Assembly (NCBI RefSeq): GCF_000382165.1
Contig: NZ_KB907709.1
Span: 1 to 64,000, forward strand
Reading direction: 5' to 3'
DNA from: Arsukibacterium perlucidum DSM 18276
GTDB lineage: Bacteria; Pseudomonadota; Gammaproteobacteria; Enterobacterales; Alteromonadaceae
DNA length: 64,000 bases
A program made the position numbers and the translations under genes. The notes beneath the pieces were generated by a model. The model ran no database searches and was not told the origin of the DNA. It worked only from the letters and a program-made list of their open reading frames with translations. Below are positions 42,609-53,747 of this stretch, one piece after another (within the stretch, counting starts at the first letter, position 1; every line of letters begins with the position of its first letter).

Positions 42609-45194
42609 ATGCAACAACAATATGACCCGCAGCAAATTGAAACCGCTTTGCAACAACAATGGGAAGCAACTAACGCCTTTCAGGTGACAGAAGACCCCAG
42701 CAAAGAAAAGTTTTATTGCCTGTCAATGTTTCCCTACCCAAGCGGACGCTTGCATATGGGTCATGTTCGCAACTATACCATTGGCGATGTGGTTAGCCGT
42801 TTTCAACGGATGCAGGGCAAAAACGTTATGCAGCCTATGGGTTGGGATGCTTTTGGTTTACCGGCTGAAAACGCTGCCATTAACCACAAAACGGCCCCAG
42901 CCAAATGGACCTACGAAAATATCGACTATATGAAAAACCAGCTGAAACGGCTGGGATTCGGCTACGACTGGAGCCGGGAAGTCGCCACCTGTAAACCCGA
43001 CTATTATCGTTGGGAACAATGGTTTTTTACCAAGCTGTATGAAAAAGGCCTGGTTTACAAAAAAATGGCTACCGTTAACTGGGATCCGGTAGACCAGTGC
43101 GTGCTGGCCAACGAGCAGGTTATTGACGGCCGCGGCTGGCGCTCAGGCGCCGTGGTCGAGCAGCGTGAGCTGGCCCAGTGGTTTATTAAGATTACCGCTT
43201 ATGCTGAAGAACTGCTGGCCGATTTAGAGCAGTTAACAGAATGGCCGGAGCAAGTCCGTACCATGCAGAAAAACTGGATTGGCCGCTCAGAGGGCGTCAA
43301 TATCCGCTTTGATATTGCCGGACAACAGACCGAAGTTGAAGTTTATACTACCCGGCCCGACACTTTATATGGCGTAACTTATCTTGCGGTGGCAGCACAG
43401 CACCCGCTGGCGCGTCAGGCTGCAGCAACTAATCCACAGCTGGCTGCTTTTATTGAAGACTGCAAAGGTGGCAAGCTGGCGGAAGCTGAGCTGGCCACCA
43501 TGGAGAAAAAAGGCTGCGCTACTGGCATTTTTGCTATTCATCCGTTAACCGGTGAGCAACTGCCAGTTTGGGTTGCCAATTTTGTGCTGATGGATTACGG
43601 CTCTGGCGCGGTAATGGCGGTACCTGGCCATGATCAGCGTGACTATGAATTTGCCACTAAATACGGTTTAACTATCAAGCAAGTCGTTGCCGCCAGCAGT
43701 GGTGATGCCGCCGATTTAAGCCAGGCTGCCTATACCGAAAAAGGCACCCTGATTAACTCAGCAGAATTTGACGGCCTGGCCTTTAGCGAAGCCTTTAATG
43801 CTATTGCCGCCAAATTGGCCAGTATGGGTAAAGGCGAAGTAAAAGTGAATTACCGCTTGCGCGACTGGGGCGTATCGCGTCAGCGTTACTGGGGCACCCC
43901 CATCCCTATGCTTAACCTGGCTGATGGCTCTGTTGTGCCGGTACCTGAAGATCAGTTGCCGGTGCGCTTACCGGAAGATGTGGTAATGGATGGCGTAACG
44001 TCGCCGATAAAAGCTGATGCCCAGTGGGCAAAAACCGAATATAACGGCGCGCCGGCATTTCATGAAACCGATACCTTCGACACCTTTATGGAGTCAAGTT
44101 GGTATTATGCCCGTTATTGCAGCCCGGATTATGATAAAGCCATGCTGGACCCGGCCAAAGCCAATTACTGGCTGCCGGTAGACCAATATATTGGTGGTAT
44201 TGAGCACGCCATATTACACTTGTTGTATGCCCGCTTCTTCCATAAACTGTTGCGTGATGTTGGTTTGGTGCAGTGCGATGAGCCTTTTAAACGCTTGTTA
44301 TGTCAGGGCATGGTACTGGCCGAAACCTTTTATCGCGAGACTGATAATGGCGGCAAGCAATGGCTGTCACCGCAGGATGTCACGGTAGAGCGCGATGAGA
44401 AAGGCCGCATTACCCGGGCAATGTTGCAAAGCGATGGCTTGCCGGTGCTGTCAGCCGGCATGAGCAAAATGTCCAAGTCGAAAAACAACGGTATCGACCC
44501 GCAACAGGTCATCAACCAATATGGCGCTGATACCGTGCGGCTATTTATGATGTTTACCGCCCCGCCAGAGCAAACCTTAGAGTGGTCAGACTCTGCCGTT
44601 GAAGGTGCGCATCGCTTTATTAAGCGGGTTTACACTCTGGTGCATGACGTGAAAGCTGCCGGTACAGCAGAGCCATTGCAGCTAAGTACATTAAATAACG
44701 AGCAAAAAACGTTACGGCGCGAACTGCACAAAACTATTTTCAAAGTCAGCGATGATATTGGCCGGCGTTACACCTTTAACACGGCCATCGCTGCCATTAT
44801 GGAACTGAGTAATAAACTGCAACGAGCCAGCCTGAACACTGCTCAGGATAAAGCGGTAATGCATGAAGCCGTACTGGCGTTACTGCAAATGCTAAACCCG
44901 ATAACCCCTCATGTTGCCCAGTACCTGTGGCAGCAGATGGAACAGAGCCAGGGTATTGAACAAACACCATGGCCGGCAGTTGACACCCAAGCAATGGTTG
45001 AAGATGAAAAGCTGGTTGTAGTGCAGATCAATGGCAAGGTGCGGGCTAAAGTTACTGTTAATGCTGATGCCACAGAACAACAGGTGCTTGAGATGGCGAA
45101 GCAGGATGACAATGTGCAGCGTCATCTGGACGGTGTTGCGGTGCGCAAAGTGATTTACGTACCGGGTAAACTGCTGAACCTGGTGGTTGGCTGA
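42609..45194 (+). CDS. leuS: Leucyl-tRNA synthetase
   Basis: 861-residue class I synthetase that charges tRNA-Leu. The HIGH-type motif is [12 protein letters not shown] (about 41-52) and the KMSKS motif is [11 protein letters not shown] (about 618-628). The CP1 editing domain contains [16 protein letters not shown]. Length is normal. It starts the block leuS-lptE-holA-nadD; lptE begins one base after its stop. Confidence 0.98.
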   Translation: MQQQYDPQQIETALQQQWEATNAFQVTEDPSKEKFYCLSMFPYPSGRLHMGHVRNYTIGDVVSRFQRMQGKNVMQPMGWDAFGLPAENAAINHKTAPAKWTYENIDYMKNQLKRLGFGYDWSREVATCKPDYYRWEQWFFTKLYEKGLVYKKMATVNWDPVDQCVLANEQVIDGRGWRSGAVVEQRELAQWFIKITAYAEELLADLEQLTEWPEQVRTMQKNWIGRSEGVNIRFDIAGQQTEVEVYTTRPDTLYGVTYLAVAAQHPLARQAAATNPQLAAFIEDCKGGKLAEAELATMEKKGCATGIFAIHPLTGEQLPVWVANFVLMDYGSGAVMAVPGHDQRDYEFATKYGLTIKQVVAASSGDAADLSQAAYTEKGTLINSAEFDGLAFSEAFNAIAAKLASMGKGEVKVNYRLRDWGVSRQRYWGTPIPMLNLADGSVVPVPEDQLPVRLPEDVVMDGVTSPIKADAQWAKTEYNGAPAFHETDTFDTFMESSWYYARYCSPDYDKAMLDPAKANYWLPVDQYIGGIEHAILHLLYARFFHKLLRDVGLVQCDEPFKRLLCQGMVLAETFYRETDNGGKQWLSPQDVTVERDEKGRITRAMLQSDGLPVLSAGMSKMSKSKNNGIDPQQVINQYGADTVRLFMMFTAPPEQTLEWSDSAVEGAHRFIKRVYTLVHDVKAAGTAEPLQLSTLNNEQKTLRRELHKTIFKVSDDIGRRYTFNTAIAAIMELSNKLQRASLNTAQDKAVMHEAVLALLQMLNPITPHVAQYLWQQMEQSQGIEQTPWPAVDTQAMVEDEKLVVVQINGKVRAKVTVNADATEQQVLEMAKQDDNVQRHLDGVAVRKVIYVPGKLLNLVVG

Positions 45195-45195
45195 T

Positions 45196-45669
45196 ATGCT
45201 AAAGGCAGCATTAGTTCTGGCCCTGACGTTAATGCTCAGTAGCTGCGGTTTTCATCTGCGTGGCAACTTGCCACTAAGCCAGTTTCCGGCTGTTTATGTG
45301 CAAAGTGATGCACATTCTGAGCTGGCGAAGTTACTGAACGAACGATTGAGTCAGAACAGCGTGCGTTTACTTAGCAGTATGCAAGCTGATGCTCCAACCA
45401 TTCAGTTGATAACTGATACCTTAGAACGGCGGACGTTGTCGTTGTTTCCCAGTGGCCAGGTAGCTGAATATGAGCTGATTTATAAAGTCAGTTACTATTT
45501 GATCATGCCCGGCACAGAGCCTGCTTTTAATCAGTTTGAACTATACCGCGATTATCAGGATGACCCAAATCAGGCGCTGGCCAAAGCCCGCGAGCTGGAC
45601 TTGTTGCTCAGTGAGTTACGCCAACAGGCCGCGAACAGGATTATCCGGCAACTGGCCCGGTTAGACTGA
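45196..45669 (+). CDS. lptE: LPS-assembly lipoprotein LptE
   Basis: 157-residue outer-membrane lipoprotein that plugs LptD and helps insert LPS. The signal peptide ends in the lipobox LSSC (Cys17) followed by GFHLRG, the LptE hallmark. I prefer the ATG at 45196; a TTG nine bases earlier overlaps leuS. Its stop overlaps the holA ATG (TGATG). Confidence 0.93.
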   Translation: MLKAALVLALTLMLSSCGFHLRGNLPLSQFPAVYVQSDAHSELAKLLNERLSQNSVRLLSSMQADAPTIQLITDTLERRTLSLFPSGQVAEYELIYKVSYYLIMPGTEPAFNQFELYRDYQDDPNQALAKARELDLLLSELRQQAANRIIRQLARLD

Positions 45670-46712
45670 TGCAAAAGTTGTACGCTAACCAGCTGGTTGC
45701 CCAGCTTCAGCAGGGGTTAGCTGCATGTTACCTGATTTTTGGCGAAGAGCCGTTACAAAAGCTGGAGGCCATCGATGCTATTCGGATTGCTGCCAAAGCC
45801 CAGGGTTATGACGAACGACTCAGTTTTACTCTCGATAATCAGTTTGACTGGAGCCAGCTGCATAATGAGCTGAGTGCCATGTCGCTATTTGCTGACAAAC
45901 GCCTTATAGAGCTTGAACTTAGTCAGAAATTGCCGCCGACCGCCAGTGAGCAGTTAAAACAGTTAGCCAGTGCATTGTCACCTGCTATCGTGCTGGTGCT
46001 GCATGGCCAGCGTAGCTTTGCTGAAGTCAGTAAACTGGCCTGGTTTAAGCAACTGCAAAACGTTGCATTACAGGTAGCAATTTATCCACTGGACGACCGT
46101 CAGACCAGACAGTGGCTGCAGCAGCGCGCCCGCCAGTTGAATTTGCAGTTGACTGGCGACGCCTTTAACCTGCTGCAACATCATAGCGCCGGCAATTTGC
46201 TGGCCGCTCGTCAGGAACTGGAAAAACTGGCGTTAACTCACCCGAACCAGAACATCGATGCCGATACACTGGCTGGCTTTCTGGCTGATCATTCCAGCTT
46301 TACGGTGTTTCAGCTCGGCGATGCCATTCTGGCCGGCGAAGGCCAACAGGCACTGCATCGGTTACAACGTTTGATCCAACAGGATTTAGAGCCCGCTATC
46401 GTCATCTGGCAATTACAGAAAGACTTACAACAGTTACAACAGCTGCATCACAACCAGCAACAGGGCATTGCCATTAGCCAGACTTTTAAACAACTTGCTA
46501 TCTGGCCCAAACGTCAGCCGCTGTATCAACAAGCATTGCAGCGGTTATCGTTGAACTATCTGAATTATTTATTGCAGGAGCTGGCGGCATTCGACCGTTT
46601 ATATAAAGCAGGCCAGTTAGTTGATATTACAACGGCACTAAACCATCTGGTCTGTTTATTTATCAAACCTGTACCACGAACCTACAGTTTGCAACAACAC
46701 AGCGATGACTAA
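45669..46712 (+). CDS. holA: DNA polymerase III delta subunit
   Basis: 347 residues; the clamp-loader subunit that opens the beta clamp. The N-terminal YLIFGEEPLQKLEAIDAIR block and the AAA+-like fold without a P-loop are typical. It overlaps lptE by one base and nadD by eight, in the conserved leuS operon. Confidence 0.94.
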   Translation: MQKLYANQLVAQLQQGLAACYLIFGEEPLQKLEAIDAIRIAAKAQGYDERLSFTLDNQFDWSQLHNELSAMSLFADKRLIELELSQKLPPTASEQLKQLASALSPAIVLVLHGQRSFAEVSKLAWFKQLQNVALQVAIYPLDDRQTRQWLQQRARQLNLQLTGDAFNLLQHHSAGNLLAARQELEKLALTHPNQNIDADTLAGFLADHSSFTVFQLGDAILAGEGQQALHRLQRLIQQDLEPAIVIWQLQKDLQQLQQLHHNQQQGIAISQTFKQLAIWPKRQPLYQQALQRLSLNYLNYLLQELAAFDRLYKAGQLVDITTALNHLVCLFIKPVPRTYSLQQHSDD

Positions 46713-47355
46713 TTTACCCACGTCCCGTTCTCTGATCGGTATTTTAGGTGGCACTTTTGATCCGGTTCACCAGGGACACCTGGCCTGTGGCCGTTATGTG
46801 CTGGAGCACTGTGGCTTAGATCAGCTTCAGTTGATGCCCTGTCATGTGCCCCCACACCGGGCCAGCCCGGGCGTGAGTGCACAGCAGCGTGCGGCAATGG
46901 TTGAACTGGCAATAATTAACGAGCCAAAAATGCAATTGCAGCCACTGGAGTTAAACCGTGCCAGCCCGTCTTACACCGCTGGCAGCCTGGCACTGTTAAA
47001 GCAGAGCATGCCTGCAAGTACCCTGGCTTTTGTTATCGGCATGGATTCTCTGTGCTATTTCAAGCAATGGCATAACTGGCAGCAAATTCTCAAGCTAAGC
47101 CACCTGATTGTTTGTCAACGCCCGGGTTACAGTCGCGAGAATGGTGATGCCCCTGCACTACTGGCAGAGTTCGGTGCAGCCATTGCGGTATTGCAGCAAC
47201 AAGAGCATGGCCGGATTATTGAACTTCATAACCCCGATTTTTACCCCAGCGCCACAGCCGTGCGGGCAGCACTGGCTGAAAAACAGCAAAATATCAGTGC
47301 ACTTGCCCCGCAAGTACTGAACTATATTCAGCAACATCGACTCTATCAAAGCTAA
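46705..47355 (+). CDS. nadD: Nicotinate-nucleotide adenylyltransferase
   Basis: 216 residues. It transfers AMP from ATP to nicotinate mononucleotide in NAD synthesis. The nucleotidyltransferase motif GILGGTFDPVHQGHL (about 12-26) and the C-terminal SATAVRA (an ISSTxIR-type motif) are present. It overlaps the holA end by eight bases. Confidence 0.95.
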   Translation: MTNLPTSRSLIGILGGTFDPVHQGHLACGRYVLEHCGLDQLQLMPCHVPPHRASPGVSAQQRAAMVELAIINEPKMQLQPLELNRASPSYTAGSLALLKQSMPASTLAFVIGMDSLCYFKQWHNWQQILKLSHLIVCQRPGYSRENGDAPALLAEFGAAIAVLQQQEHGRIIELHNPDFYPSATAVRAALAEKQQNISALAPQVLNYIQQHRLYQS

Positions 47356-47418
47356 GCGCTATAACCATGGAAAAACTGTGGTAAAATAGCCGCTTTTAGT
47401 CAGCATTGAGGAAAATAG

Positions 47419-47739
47419 GTGCAAACGAACGAACTGGTCGCCTTTGTCACAGACAAAATTGATGATATGAAAGGCCGCGATATCGTAACATTGGATGTCC
47501 GTGGCAAATCAAGCGTAACCGAATTTATGGTAGTGTGCTCGGGCACATCTACCCGCCATGCTAAATCTGTTGCCGGCTATTTAGCGGCTGAGTGCAAAAA
47601 AGTAGGTGTGCAACCCCTGGGTATTGAAGGCGAAAGCACTGGTGAATGGGTATTACTCGATTTAGACTCGGTCGTCGTCCACGTGATGCTGGACGAAACA
47701 CGAAACTTTTATCAGCTGGAAAAACTCTGGAGTGCCTGA
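47419..47739 (+). CDS. rsfS: Ribosomal silencing factor RsfS
   Basis: 106 residues of the Iojap/DUF143 family. It binds L14 of the 50S subunit and blocks subunit joining in starvation. The DIVTLDVRGKSSVTEFMVVCSGTSTRHAKSVA and GEWVLLDLDSVVVHVM segments are diagnostic. It starts at GTG with GAGGA upstream. Confidence 0.96.
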   Translation: MQTNELVAFVTDKIDDMKGRDIVTLDVRGKSSVTEFMVVCSGTSTRHAKSVAGYLAAECKKVGVQPLGIEGESTGEWVLLDLDSVVVHVMLDETRNFYQLEKLWSA

Positions 47740-47745
47740 TCTGGT

Positions 47746-48216
47746 ATGAAGCTTAGTCTGATCGCTGTTGGTACCAGAATGCCTGATTGGGTGCAAACCG
47801 GTTTTACCGAGTATGCCAGACGCTTTGGCCGCGATATGCCACTGGAGTTAATAGAAATTCCGGCCGGCAAACGTGGTAAAAATGCTGATATTAAACGGAT
47901 CCTTGAGCTGGAAGGGGAAAAAATGCTGGCTGCGGTAAGCAAAGGCAGCCGGATTGTGACCCTGGAAGTAACAGGTGACAACTGGAGCAGCCCGCAACTG
48001 GCGCAACGGCTGGAACAGTGGCAACATGACGGCCGCGATGTGGCTTTGCTGATTGGCGGGCCAGAAGGGTTGGCACCTGCCTGCATTGCTGCCAGTGAAG
48101 CTAAGTGGTCTTTGTCGGCGCTTACTTTGCCGCATCCTATGGTGCGGGTGGTATTGGCAGAAGCACTATACCGGGCCTGGAGCATCAGCACCAATCATCC
48201 TTATCATCGCGAGTAG
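47746..48216 (+). CDS. rlmH: 23S rRNA pseudouridine-1915 N3-methyltransferase
   Basis: 156-residue SPOUT methyltransferase acting on assembled 70S ribosomes. The knot motif FLIGGPEG-type (here [12 protein letters not shown]) and the C-terminal [29 protein letters not shown] are complete. It begins seven bases after the rsfS stop. Confidence 0.97.
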   Translation: MKLSLIAVGTRMPDWVQTGFTEYARRFGRDMPLELIEIPAGKRGKNADIKRILELEGEKMLAAVSKGSRIVTLEVTGDNWSSPQLAQRLEQWQHDGRDVALLIGGPEGLAPACIAASEAKWSLSALTLPHPMVRVVLAEALYRAWSISTNHPYHRE

Positions 48217-48218
48217 TT

Positions 48219-50087
48219 ATGCTGAAGAAACGCGTTGCTATGCAGGACATTGCCGCCGAAACCCGTCTGTTTAACAGCAGAGCGCTGGTAGCTATGCTGA
48301 TTGTCTGCACCTTATTCAGCATTATCTTAGTAAACATGTACAACCTGCAAATCCGCTCCTATCAGGATTACCAAATCCGCTCAGAGGGCAACCGGATTAA
48401 AGTTCTGCCGCTGGCGCCCAACCGCGGTTTAATCAGTGATCGAAACGGCATTTTACTGGCAGAAAACCGGCCGGTTTTTTCACTGGAGCTGGTGCCCGAG
48501 CAAATAGACAATATCAACACAACCCTGAGCAAACTGGCCCAGTTAATCGAGATATCTGAGGAACAACAACAGGATTTTTTGCAACAGGTTAAGCAACAAC
48601 GGCGCTTTAACTCTATTGCCTTAAAAGAACGCTTAGACGAACAGGAAGTGGCAATTATCTCGGTAAATTTACACCGTTTTCCTGGCGTAACGGTAGAAGC
48701 CCGCTTAAGCCGGCATTACCCCTTTGGTGATTTATTTACCCATGCCCTTGGCTATATAGGCAAAATTAATACTGACGATTTACGTCGCCTGGATGAACAG
48801 GACCGGCTGGCAAACTATGCGGCCAGCCGTGAAATCGGCAAGTTAGGGCTGGAAAGGTATTACGAAGAACAACTGCATGGCACCATGGGTTATCAGGAAG
48901 TAGAAGTTAATAACCGTGGCCGGGTTATCAGGGTGTTGCGTTCAGTACCTGCCCGCTCCGGCAAGAATATCCGGCTAAGCCTCGACGTTGGTCTGCAACT
49001 TACTGCCCAGCAAACCCTGAACCAAAGCCGGGGCGCTATTGTGGCGATGGATCCACGCGATGGTGCGGTGCTGGCGTTTTATTCTAACCCAAGTTACGAC
49101 CCGAATTTATTTGTGCATGGTATCAGCAGCAGCAATTACAATGCTCTGCTTCACTCGCCGGACCGGCCGCTGATTAACCGGGTGACCCAGGGTATTTATC
49201 CCCCGGCCTCAACCATTAAGCCACATTTAGCATTACTGGGGCTAGAAACAAACACTGTGCAGCCTGATACCCGGATCTGGGACCCGGGCTTCTTTACGTT
49301 ACCTAACAGTGATCACCGTTTTCGTGACTGGAAACGCAGTGGTCACGGTTGGGTAGACGTTTACAGTGCCGTAGCGGAAAGCTGTGATATTTATTTTTAT
49401 GATCTTGGGATAAAACTGGGTATTGACCGGATTTCTGACTATATGCGTCAGTTTGGCTTTGGTGAGCGTACCGGCATCGACATTCATGAAGAAGCCAGTG
49501 CCAATATGCCATCGCGCGGCTGGAAACGGGCCCGCTTTAACCAACCCTGGTATCCGGGCGACACGGTACCATTGAGCATTGGTCAGAGTTTCTGGACCGC
49601 GACGCCGGTGCAGCTGGCATTATCCACCGCCGTTATCGTTAATAAGGGCATGATGCCTACACCACATATGGCCGCAGAGTTCAGTTCTGCCGACAGCACT
49701 GAATTAGTTAATCCCGGGCTCAAACCCGCTCTTAATGTGGTTGACGAAGAGAATTGGCGGATAATAGCGGATACTATGGTACGCACTGTAGCTACGTTAA
49801 AAGGCACAGCCCATACCGCTTTCAGAAATAGCAGCTACAGCTCCGGAGGCAAAACAGGTACAGCACAAATTGTTGCTATTGCCCAGGACGCTAAATATGA
49901 TGCCGACGCCCTGGATGAGCGGCAGCGGGATAATGCGATGTATATTGGCTACGCCCCGGCAGAAAATCCCACTGTGGTATTTGCGGTAGTCGTTGAAAAT
50001 ACCGGTGGCGGTGGCAGTGTTGGCGCGCCGATTGGCCGCCAGTTACTGGATTATTATTTTTCGGCCGGAGTAAACAGCGATGAATAA
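48219..50087 (+). CDS. mrdA: Penicillin-binding protein 2
   Basis: 622-residue peptidoglycan transpeptidase of the elongasome. One N-terminal helix (about 20-42) anchors a dimerisation domain and the transpeptidase domain. SxxK is STIK (catalytic Ser about 331) in GIYPPASTIKP, the SxN-type motif is SCD in VAESCDIYF, and KTG is in SGGKTGTAQ. The start at 48219 follows rlmH by two bases and gives the family N-terminus; a longer in-frame ORF inside rlmH is not used. It overlaps rodA by eight bases. Confidence 0.96.
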   Translation: MLKKRVAMQDIAAETRLFNSRALVAMLIVCTLFSIILVNMYNLQIRSYQDYQIRSEGNRIKVLPLAPNRGLISDRNGILLAENRPVFSLELVPEQIDNINTTLSKLAQLIEISEEQQQDFLQQVKQQRRFNSIALKERLDEQEVAIISVNLHRFPGVTVEARLSRHYPFGDLFTHALGYIGKINTDDLRRLDEQDRLANYAASREIGKLGLERYYEEQLHGTMGYQEVEVNNRGRVIRVLRSVPARSGKNIRLSLDVGLQLTAQQTLNQSRGAIVAMDPRDGAVLAFYSNPSYDPNLFVHGISSSNYNALLHSPDRPLINRVTQGIYPPASTIKPHLALLGLETNTVQPDTRIWDPGFFTLPNSDHRFRDWKRSGHGWVDVYSAVAESCDIYFYDLGIKLGIDRISDYMRQFGFGERTGIDIHEEASANMPSRGWKRARFNQPWYPGDTVPLSIGQSFWTATPVQLALSTAVIVNKGMMPTPHMAAEFSSADSTELVNPGLKPALNVVDEENWRIIADTMVRTVATLKGTAHTAFRNSSYSSGGKTGTAQIVAIAQDAKYDADALDERQRDNAMYIGYAPAENPTVVFAVVVENTGGGGSVGAPIGRQLLDYYFSAGVNSDE

Positions 50088-51201
50088 CGCCATGGTCGAT
50101 CCGGCACAGCGCAGTGGCAGACTGGCCGCATTTCATATTGACTTACCTTTACTGCTTGGCCTGCTGACATTACTGGCGTTTGGTCTGGTCATTTTATACA
50201 GCGCCACCGGCCAGAGTGAAGCGATGATGAAAGCACAAGTCATCAGGCTCGGTATAGCCCTGGCCGTAATGGTTGGGGTTGCTCAGTTTAGCCCGCAAAC
50301 CATCAGACGCTGGGCATTAGCCTTATTCAGTCTCGGTCTGTTAATGCTGATTGCAGTGTTACTGTTTGGTTATGTCGGCAAAGGGGCTCAACGCTGGCTG
50401 GACTTAGGCTTTATGAAATTCCAGCCCTCTGAAATTATGAAACTGGCAGTACCTATGGCGGTCGCCTGGTTTATTGCCTCACATAACTTACCGCCACGCA
50501 TTTGGCATTTATTTATCGGCTTTTTAATGTGCGCCATCCCTACCTTGCTAATTGCCAGGCAACCTGATTTAGGTACATCACTCCTTATTGCTATGTCTGG
50601 CGTATTTGTGTTGTTTATGGCGGGTATGAGCTGGCGCTTGATTAGCTTTATTGCGGTGCTGGTGTCAGCCTTTACCCCGGTAATGTGGTTTTTTTTAATG
50701 CGCGACTATCAGCGACAGCGGGTACTGACTTTTTTAAACCCGGAAACCGACCCGCTGGGCTCAGGTTACCATATCATTCAGTCTAAAATTGCTATTGGCT
50801 CTGGCGGCTTTGAAGGTAAAGGCTGGTTGCAGGGCACCCAATCTCAGTTAGAATTTTTACCCGAGCGCCACACCGACTTTATCTTTTCAGTGCTCAGTGA
50901 GGAGTTTGGACTGGTTGGGGTGATTGTTTTGTTAGCAATTTATCTGTTTATCATTGGCCGTGGTTTGATAATCGCCAGCCGGGCTCAGGATAATTTCAGC
51001 AAACTGGTAGCAGCCAGCTTTACCCTGACGTTCTTTGTCTATGTTTTTGTTAATATAGGTATGGTTTCCGGTTTGTTACCTGTAGTTGGCGTACCATTAC
51101 CGCTGGTCAGTTACGGTGGTACCTCTATGGTGACCCTGATGGCAGCCTTTGGGGTGTTAATGTCGGTAAGTACTCATAAGCGGATGTTAGCAAATGTTTG
51201 A
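50080..51201 (+). CDS. rodA: Rod-shape peptidoglycan glycosyltransferase RodA
   Basis: 373-residue SEDS protein with ten helices, the polymerase partner of PBP2. The RWLDLGFMKFQPSEIMKLAVP and FLPERHTDFIFSVLSEEFGLVG segments, with the conserved Asp, and the C-terminal GVPLPLVSYGGTSM are typical. It overlaps mrdA upstream and rlpA downstream by eight bases each. Confidence 0.97.
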   Translation: MNNAMVDPAQRSGRLAAFHIDLPLLLGLLTLLAFGLVILYSATGQSEAMMKAQVIRLGIALAVMVGVAQFSPQTIRRWALALFSLGLLMLIAVLLFGYVGKGAQRWLDLGFMKFQPSEIMKLAVPMAVAWFIASHNLPPRIWHLFIGFLMCAIPTLLIARQPDLGTSLLIAMSGVFVLFMAGMSWRLISFIAVLVSAFTPVMWFFLMRDYQRQRVLTFLNPETDPLGSGYHIIQSKIAIGSGGFEGKGWLQGTQSQLEFLPERHTDFIFSVLSEEFGLVGVIVLLAIYLFIIGRGLIIASRAQDNFSKLVAASFTLTFFVYVFVNIGMVSGLLPVVGVPLPLVSYGGTSMVTLMAAFGVLMSVSTHKRMLANV

Positions 51202-52012
51202 ACACTTTCGCGTTTTTACAATTTTAACCGTAGCGGCGTTACTTAATTTGGCGGGTTGCAGCTCAAATCCTGCACCGCCAGAACCCAATGCCGGGCGTTA
51301 CCAGCAGCAGCAGGATAGCATTCCTGATCGCTTGCCAACCTTACTGGAGATGACAGACCCTGCACCCAAGGCTGAACCGCTTAGTCGCGGTGGCAACCGG
51401 CCATATCAGATTTTTGGTCAGCACTATTCGCCACTAGCCAACATAACGGTCTTTCAGGAAAGCGGTATTGCCTCGTGGTACGGCAATAAATTTCACGGCC
51501 ACCTGACATCAAATGGTGAAACGTACAATATGTTCGCTATGACAGCAGCCCATAAAACCCTGCCGCTGCCCTCTTATGTCAAAGTAACCAACCTGGACAA
51601 TGGCCAGAGCGCGATAGTCCGGGTGAATGACCGCGGCCCTTTTCACCGCGACCGGATAATTGACTTATCCTATTCTGCCGCCAGTAAAATAGGCATGTTA
51701 CAACAAGGTACAGCCAGAGTTCAGTTAGAACTTATAAAATCTCCGGCGATGCTGGCTCAGGATTTAGCCAATACTAAGCAACAATGTTATATTCAGATCT
51801 TTGCCAGTACTGATAATGATAAACTAAGCCAGTTAAGCGCTGAAGTTGCTCAAAAATTAGCCGTACCAACCCAGATCCAGGCGGCAAATGGAATTTTTCG
51901 GCTGCTTGTGGGTCCGAGTAAAGATAAACGACAAGCCCATAACTGGTTAGCAAAACTAAAAGCCAATCAGTATCCTGGTGCTTATTTTTTTGACAGCTCC
52001 AGTTGCACTTAA
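51194..52012 (+). CDS. rlpA: Septal ring lytic transglycosylase RlpA
   Basis: 272-residue outer-membrane lipoprotein (lipobox LAGC, Cys22). The double-psi beta-barrel (about 90-180) has GIASWYGNKFHGHLTSNGE and VNDRGPFHRDRIIDLSYSAA, with the catalytic Asp-type residues of RlpA enzymes. A C-terminal SPOR domain (about 195-270) binds denuded glycan at septa. Confidence 0.93.
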   Translation: MFEHFRVFTILTVAALLNLAGCSSNPAPPEPNAGRYQQQQDSIPDRLPTLLEMTDPAPKAEPLSRGGNRPYQIFGQHYSPLANITVFQESGIASWYGNKFHGHLTSNGETYNMFAMTAAHKTLPLPSYVKVTNLDNGQSAIVRVNDRGPFHRDRIIDLSYSAASKIGMLQQGTARVQLELIKSPAMLAQDLANTKQQCYIQIFASTDNDKLSQLSAEVAQKLAVPTQIQAANGIFRLLVGPSKDKRQAHNWLAKLKANQYPGAYFFDSSSCT

Positions 52013-52088
52013 ATAAAGAGTGCACTTAACACAAAGAATGCAGTTAAATTTTACTTTAGCCATTTCCAATAATAAAAGATTAGGTCTC

Positions 52089-53252
52089 ATGAATAGTTAT
52101 CGACGCATCGTCACTTCCGGCATTTTTGCCATCAGTAGTTTTTGCTTTGCCAGTGTCGCTCAGGCGCAGGTTGTGGTTCCGCAGGCACCGACAGTTGCCG
52201 CTAAGGGCCATATCTTAGTTGATTTTGATACCGGCAAGGTGTTGTCAGAAAATAATGCTGACATGTCATTATCACCCGCCAGCCTGACCAAAATGATGAC
52301 CAGCTATGTTATCGGCACCGAGCTGAAAAACGGCAATATCAGCCTGAGCGATAAAGTGACCATTAGTGAAAAGGCCTGGGCTAAAAATTTCCCTGGTTCG
52401 TCATTAATGTTTATTGAAGTCGGTACCCAGGTAACTGTCGCTGATTTGAACAAAGGCATTATTATCCAGTCAGGAAATGACGCCTGTGTGGCAATGGCCG
52501 AGCATATTGCCGGCAGTGAAAGCGCCTTTGTTGACTTAATGAATGCTCATGCTGAGCGCCTGGGTATGAACAATACCCGCTTCGGTAACAGCCACGGCTT
52601 GCCTGTAGCTGAGCAATATACCACTCCGCGGGATATGGCAAAATTGTCGATAGCAATGATAAAAGACGTACCGGAAGAGTACGCCATTTATGCTGAAAAA
52701 GAATTTACTTACAATAATATCCGTCAATACAACCGTAACTCCTTGTTGTGGGACCGCAGCCTTGAAGTTGACGGCATTAAAACCGGCCATACCAGCGAAG
52801 CTGGTTATAGCTTGATAACCTCGGCCACTCGTGATGGTATGCGCCTGGTTTCAGTGGTTATGGGAGCGGACAGTGAACGCAGCCGCGCTACTGAAAACAA
52901 AAAATTATTGAGCTACGGCTTTCGTTTTTTTGAAACCTTTTCACCTTATCAAAGCGGTGAAAAATTTGCTGAACAGCGGGTATGGCAAGGTGATAAAGAG
53001 CAGATCAAGCTCGGTTTACTGCAAAGTACCCCCATCACAATTGCCCGGGGCCAGCGTCGTAATCTGAAAGCCGATGTCAGCCTGGATCAACAATTGGTTG
53101 CGCCCATCAGCAAAGGCCAGGTGGTAGGAACTATCTACCTGAAGCTGGAAGGTGAGGATATAGCTGAATATCCGTTGGTCGCGCTGGAAGATGTCGGTCG
53201 CGGTGGCTTTTTCAGCCGGATGATTGATTACGTAAAAATGCAATTTAACTAA
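52089..53252 (+). CDS. dacA: D-alanyl-D-alanine carboxypeptidase (PBP5/6 type)
   Basis: 387 residues. A signal peptide (1-26, SVAQA) leads into the S11 domain: SLTK with catalytic Ser65, SGN near 128, and KTG in [13 protein letters not shown]. The C-terminal domain ends in an amphipathic helix ([15 protein letters not shown]) that binds the inner membrane. It trims pentapeptide stems. I chose the ATG at 52089 with TTAGG upstream; the longer ORF would bury the signal peptide. Confidence 0.95.
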   Translation: MNSYRRIVTSGIFAISSFCFASVAQAQVVVPQAPTVAAKGHILVDFDTGKVLSENNADMSLSPASLTKMMTSYVIGTELKNGNISLSDKVTISEKAWAKNFPGSSLMFIEVGTQVTVADLNKGIIIQSGNDACVAMAEHIAGSESAFVDLMNAHAERLGMNNTRFGNSHGLPVAEQYTTPRDMAKLSIAMIKDVPEEYAIYAEKEFTYNNIRQYNRNSLLWDRSLEVDGIKTGHTSEAGYSLITSATRDGMRLVSVVMGADSERSRATENKKLLSYGFRFFETFSPYQSGEKFAEQRVWQGDKEQIKLGLLQSTPITIARGQRRNLKADVSLDQQLVAPISKGQVVGTIYLKLEGEDIAEYPLVALEDVGRGGFFSRMIDYVKMQFN

Positions 53253-53276
53253 AACGGTTGCTGTCAGTCTAACAAG

Positions 53277-53300
53277 TCCCGGCAACCGCCGGGATTTTTT
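53277..53300 (+). terminator. Rho-independent terminator after dacA
   Basis: The stem tcccggc / gccggga with a 4-base loop is followed by six Ts. It begins 25 bp after the dacA stop and separates the envelope block from ybeD-lipB-lipA. Confidence 0.92.
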
Positions 53301-53400
53301 GTTACAATGTCGGCCATTTAAAACCGGCGCCATTTTCGGCAGGCATCAGTTCAAAGCGGCCCAGTTAAAAACTTGCAATAGCGTCAATGAGAGTAAGCGT

Positions 53401-53682
53401 ATGGCTAATGAAGTAAAAGATACTAAATTCGATCAATACCTGGAATTTCCCTGTCAGTTTAACTTTAAAGTGTTAGGCCTGGCTGAGCCGCAACTGGTTG
53501 ATGAAGTAATGAGCGTAATTTGCCGCCATACCGATGCTACAGATTACAGCCCAAACGTGAAACCAAGCGCCAAAGGAAATTACCATTCTGTGTCGGTCAA
53601 AGTCACCGTCACCAGTAAAGACCATATTGAATTACTGTATACAGAGCTTGGCAAAATTGAATTGGTTCGCTACGTCCTTTAA
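53401..53682 (+). CDS. ybeD: DUF493 protein YbeD
   Basis: 93-residue ACT-like protein of the DUF493 family. [28 protein letters not shown] and the C-terminal [15 protein letters not shown] are diagnostic. Function unknown; always beside lipB. The start at 53401 gives the family N-terminus. Confidence 0.93.
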   Translation: MANEVKDTKFDQYLEFPCQFNFKVLGLAEPQLVDEVMSVICRHTDATDYSPNVKPSAKGNYHSVSVKVTVTSKDHIELLYTELGKIELVRYVL

Positions 53683-53747
53683 TCTGCTGAACTCGCATTA
53701 ACAGCACAAATCGCTATAATGCAGCCAGTTTTCCAGCGGAGTAAACC

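Noticed and set aside
48105-48218. Longer N-terminus for PBP2 reaching into rlmH
   Set aside because: The extension is a frame shadow of rlmH. The ATG at 48219 gives the family N-terminus.
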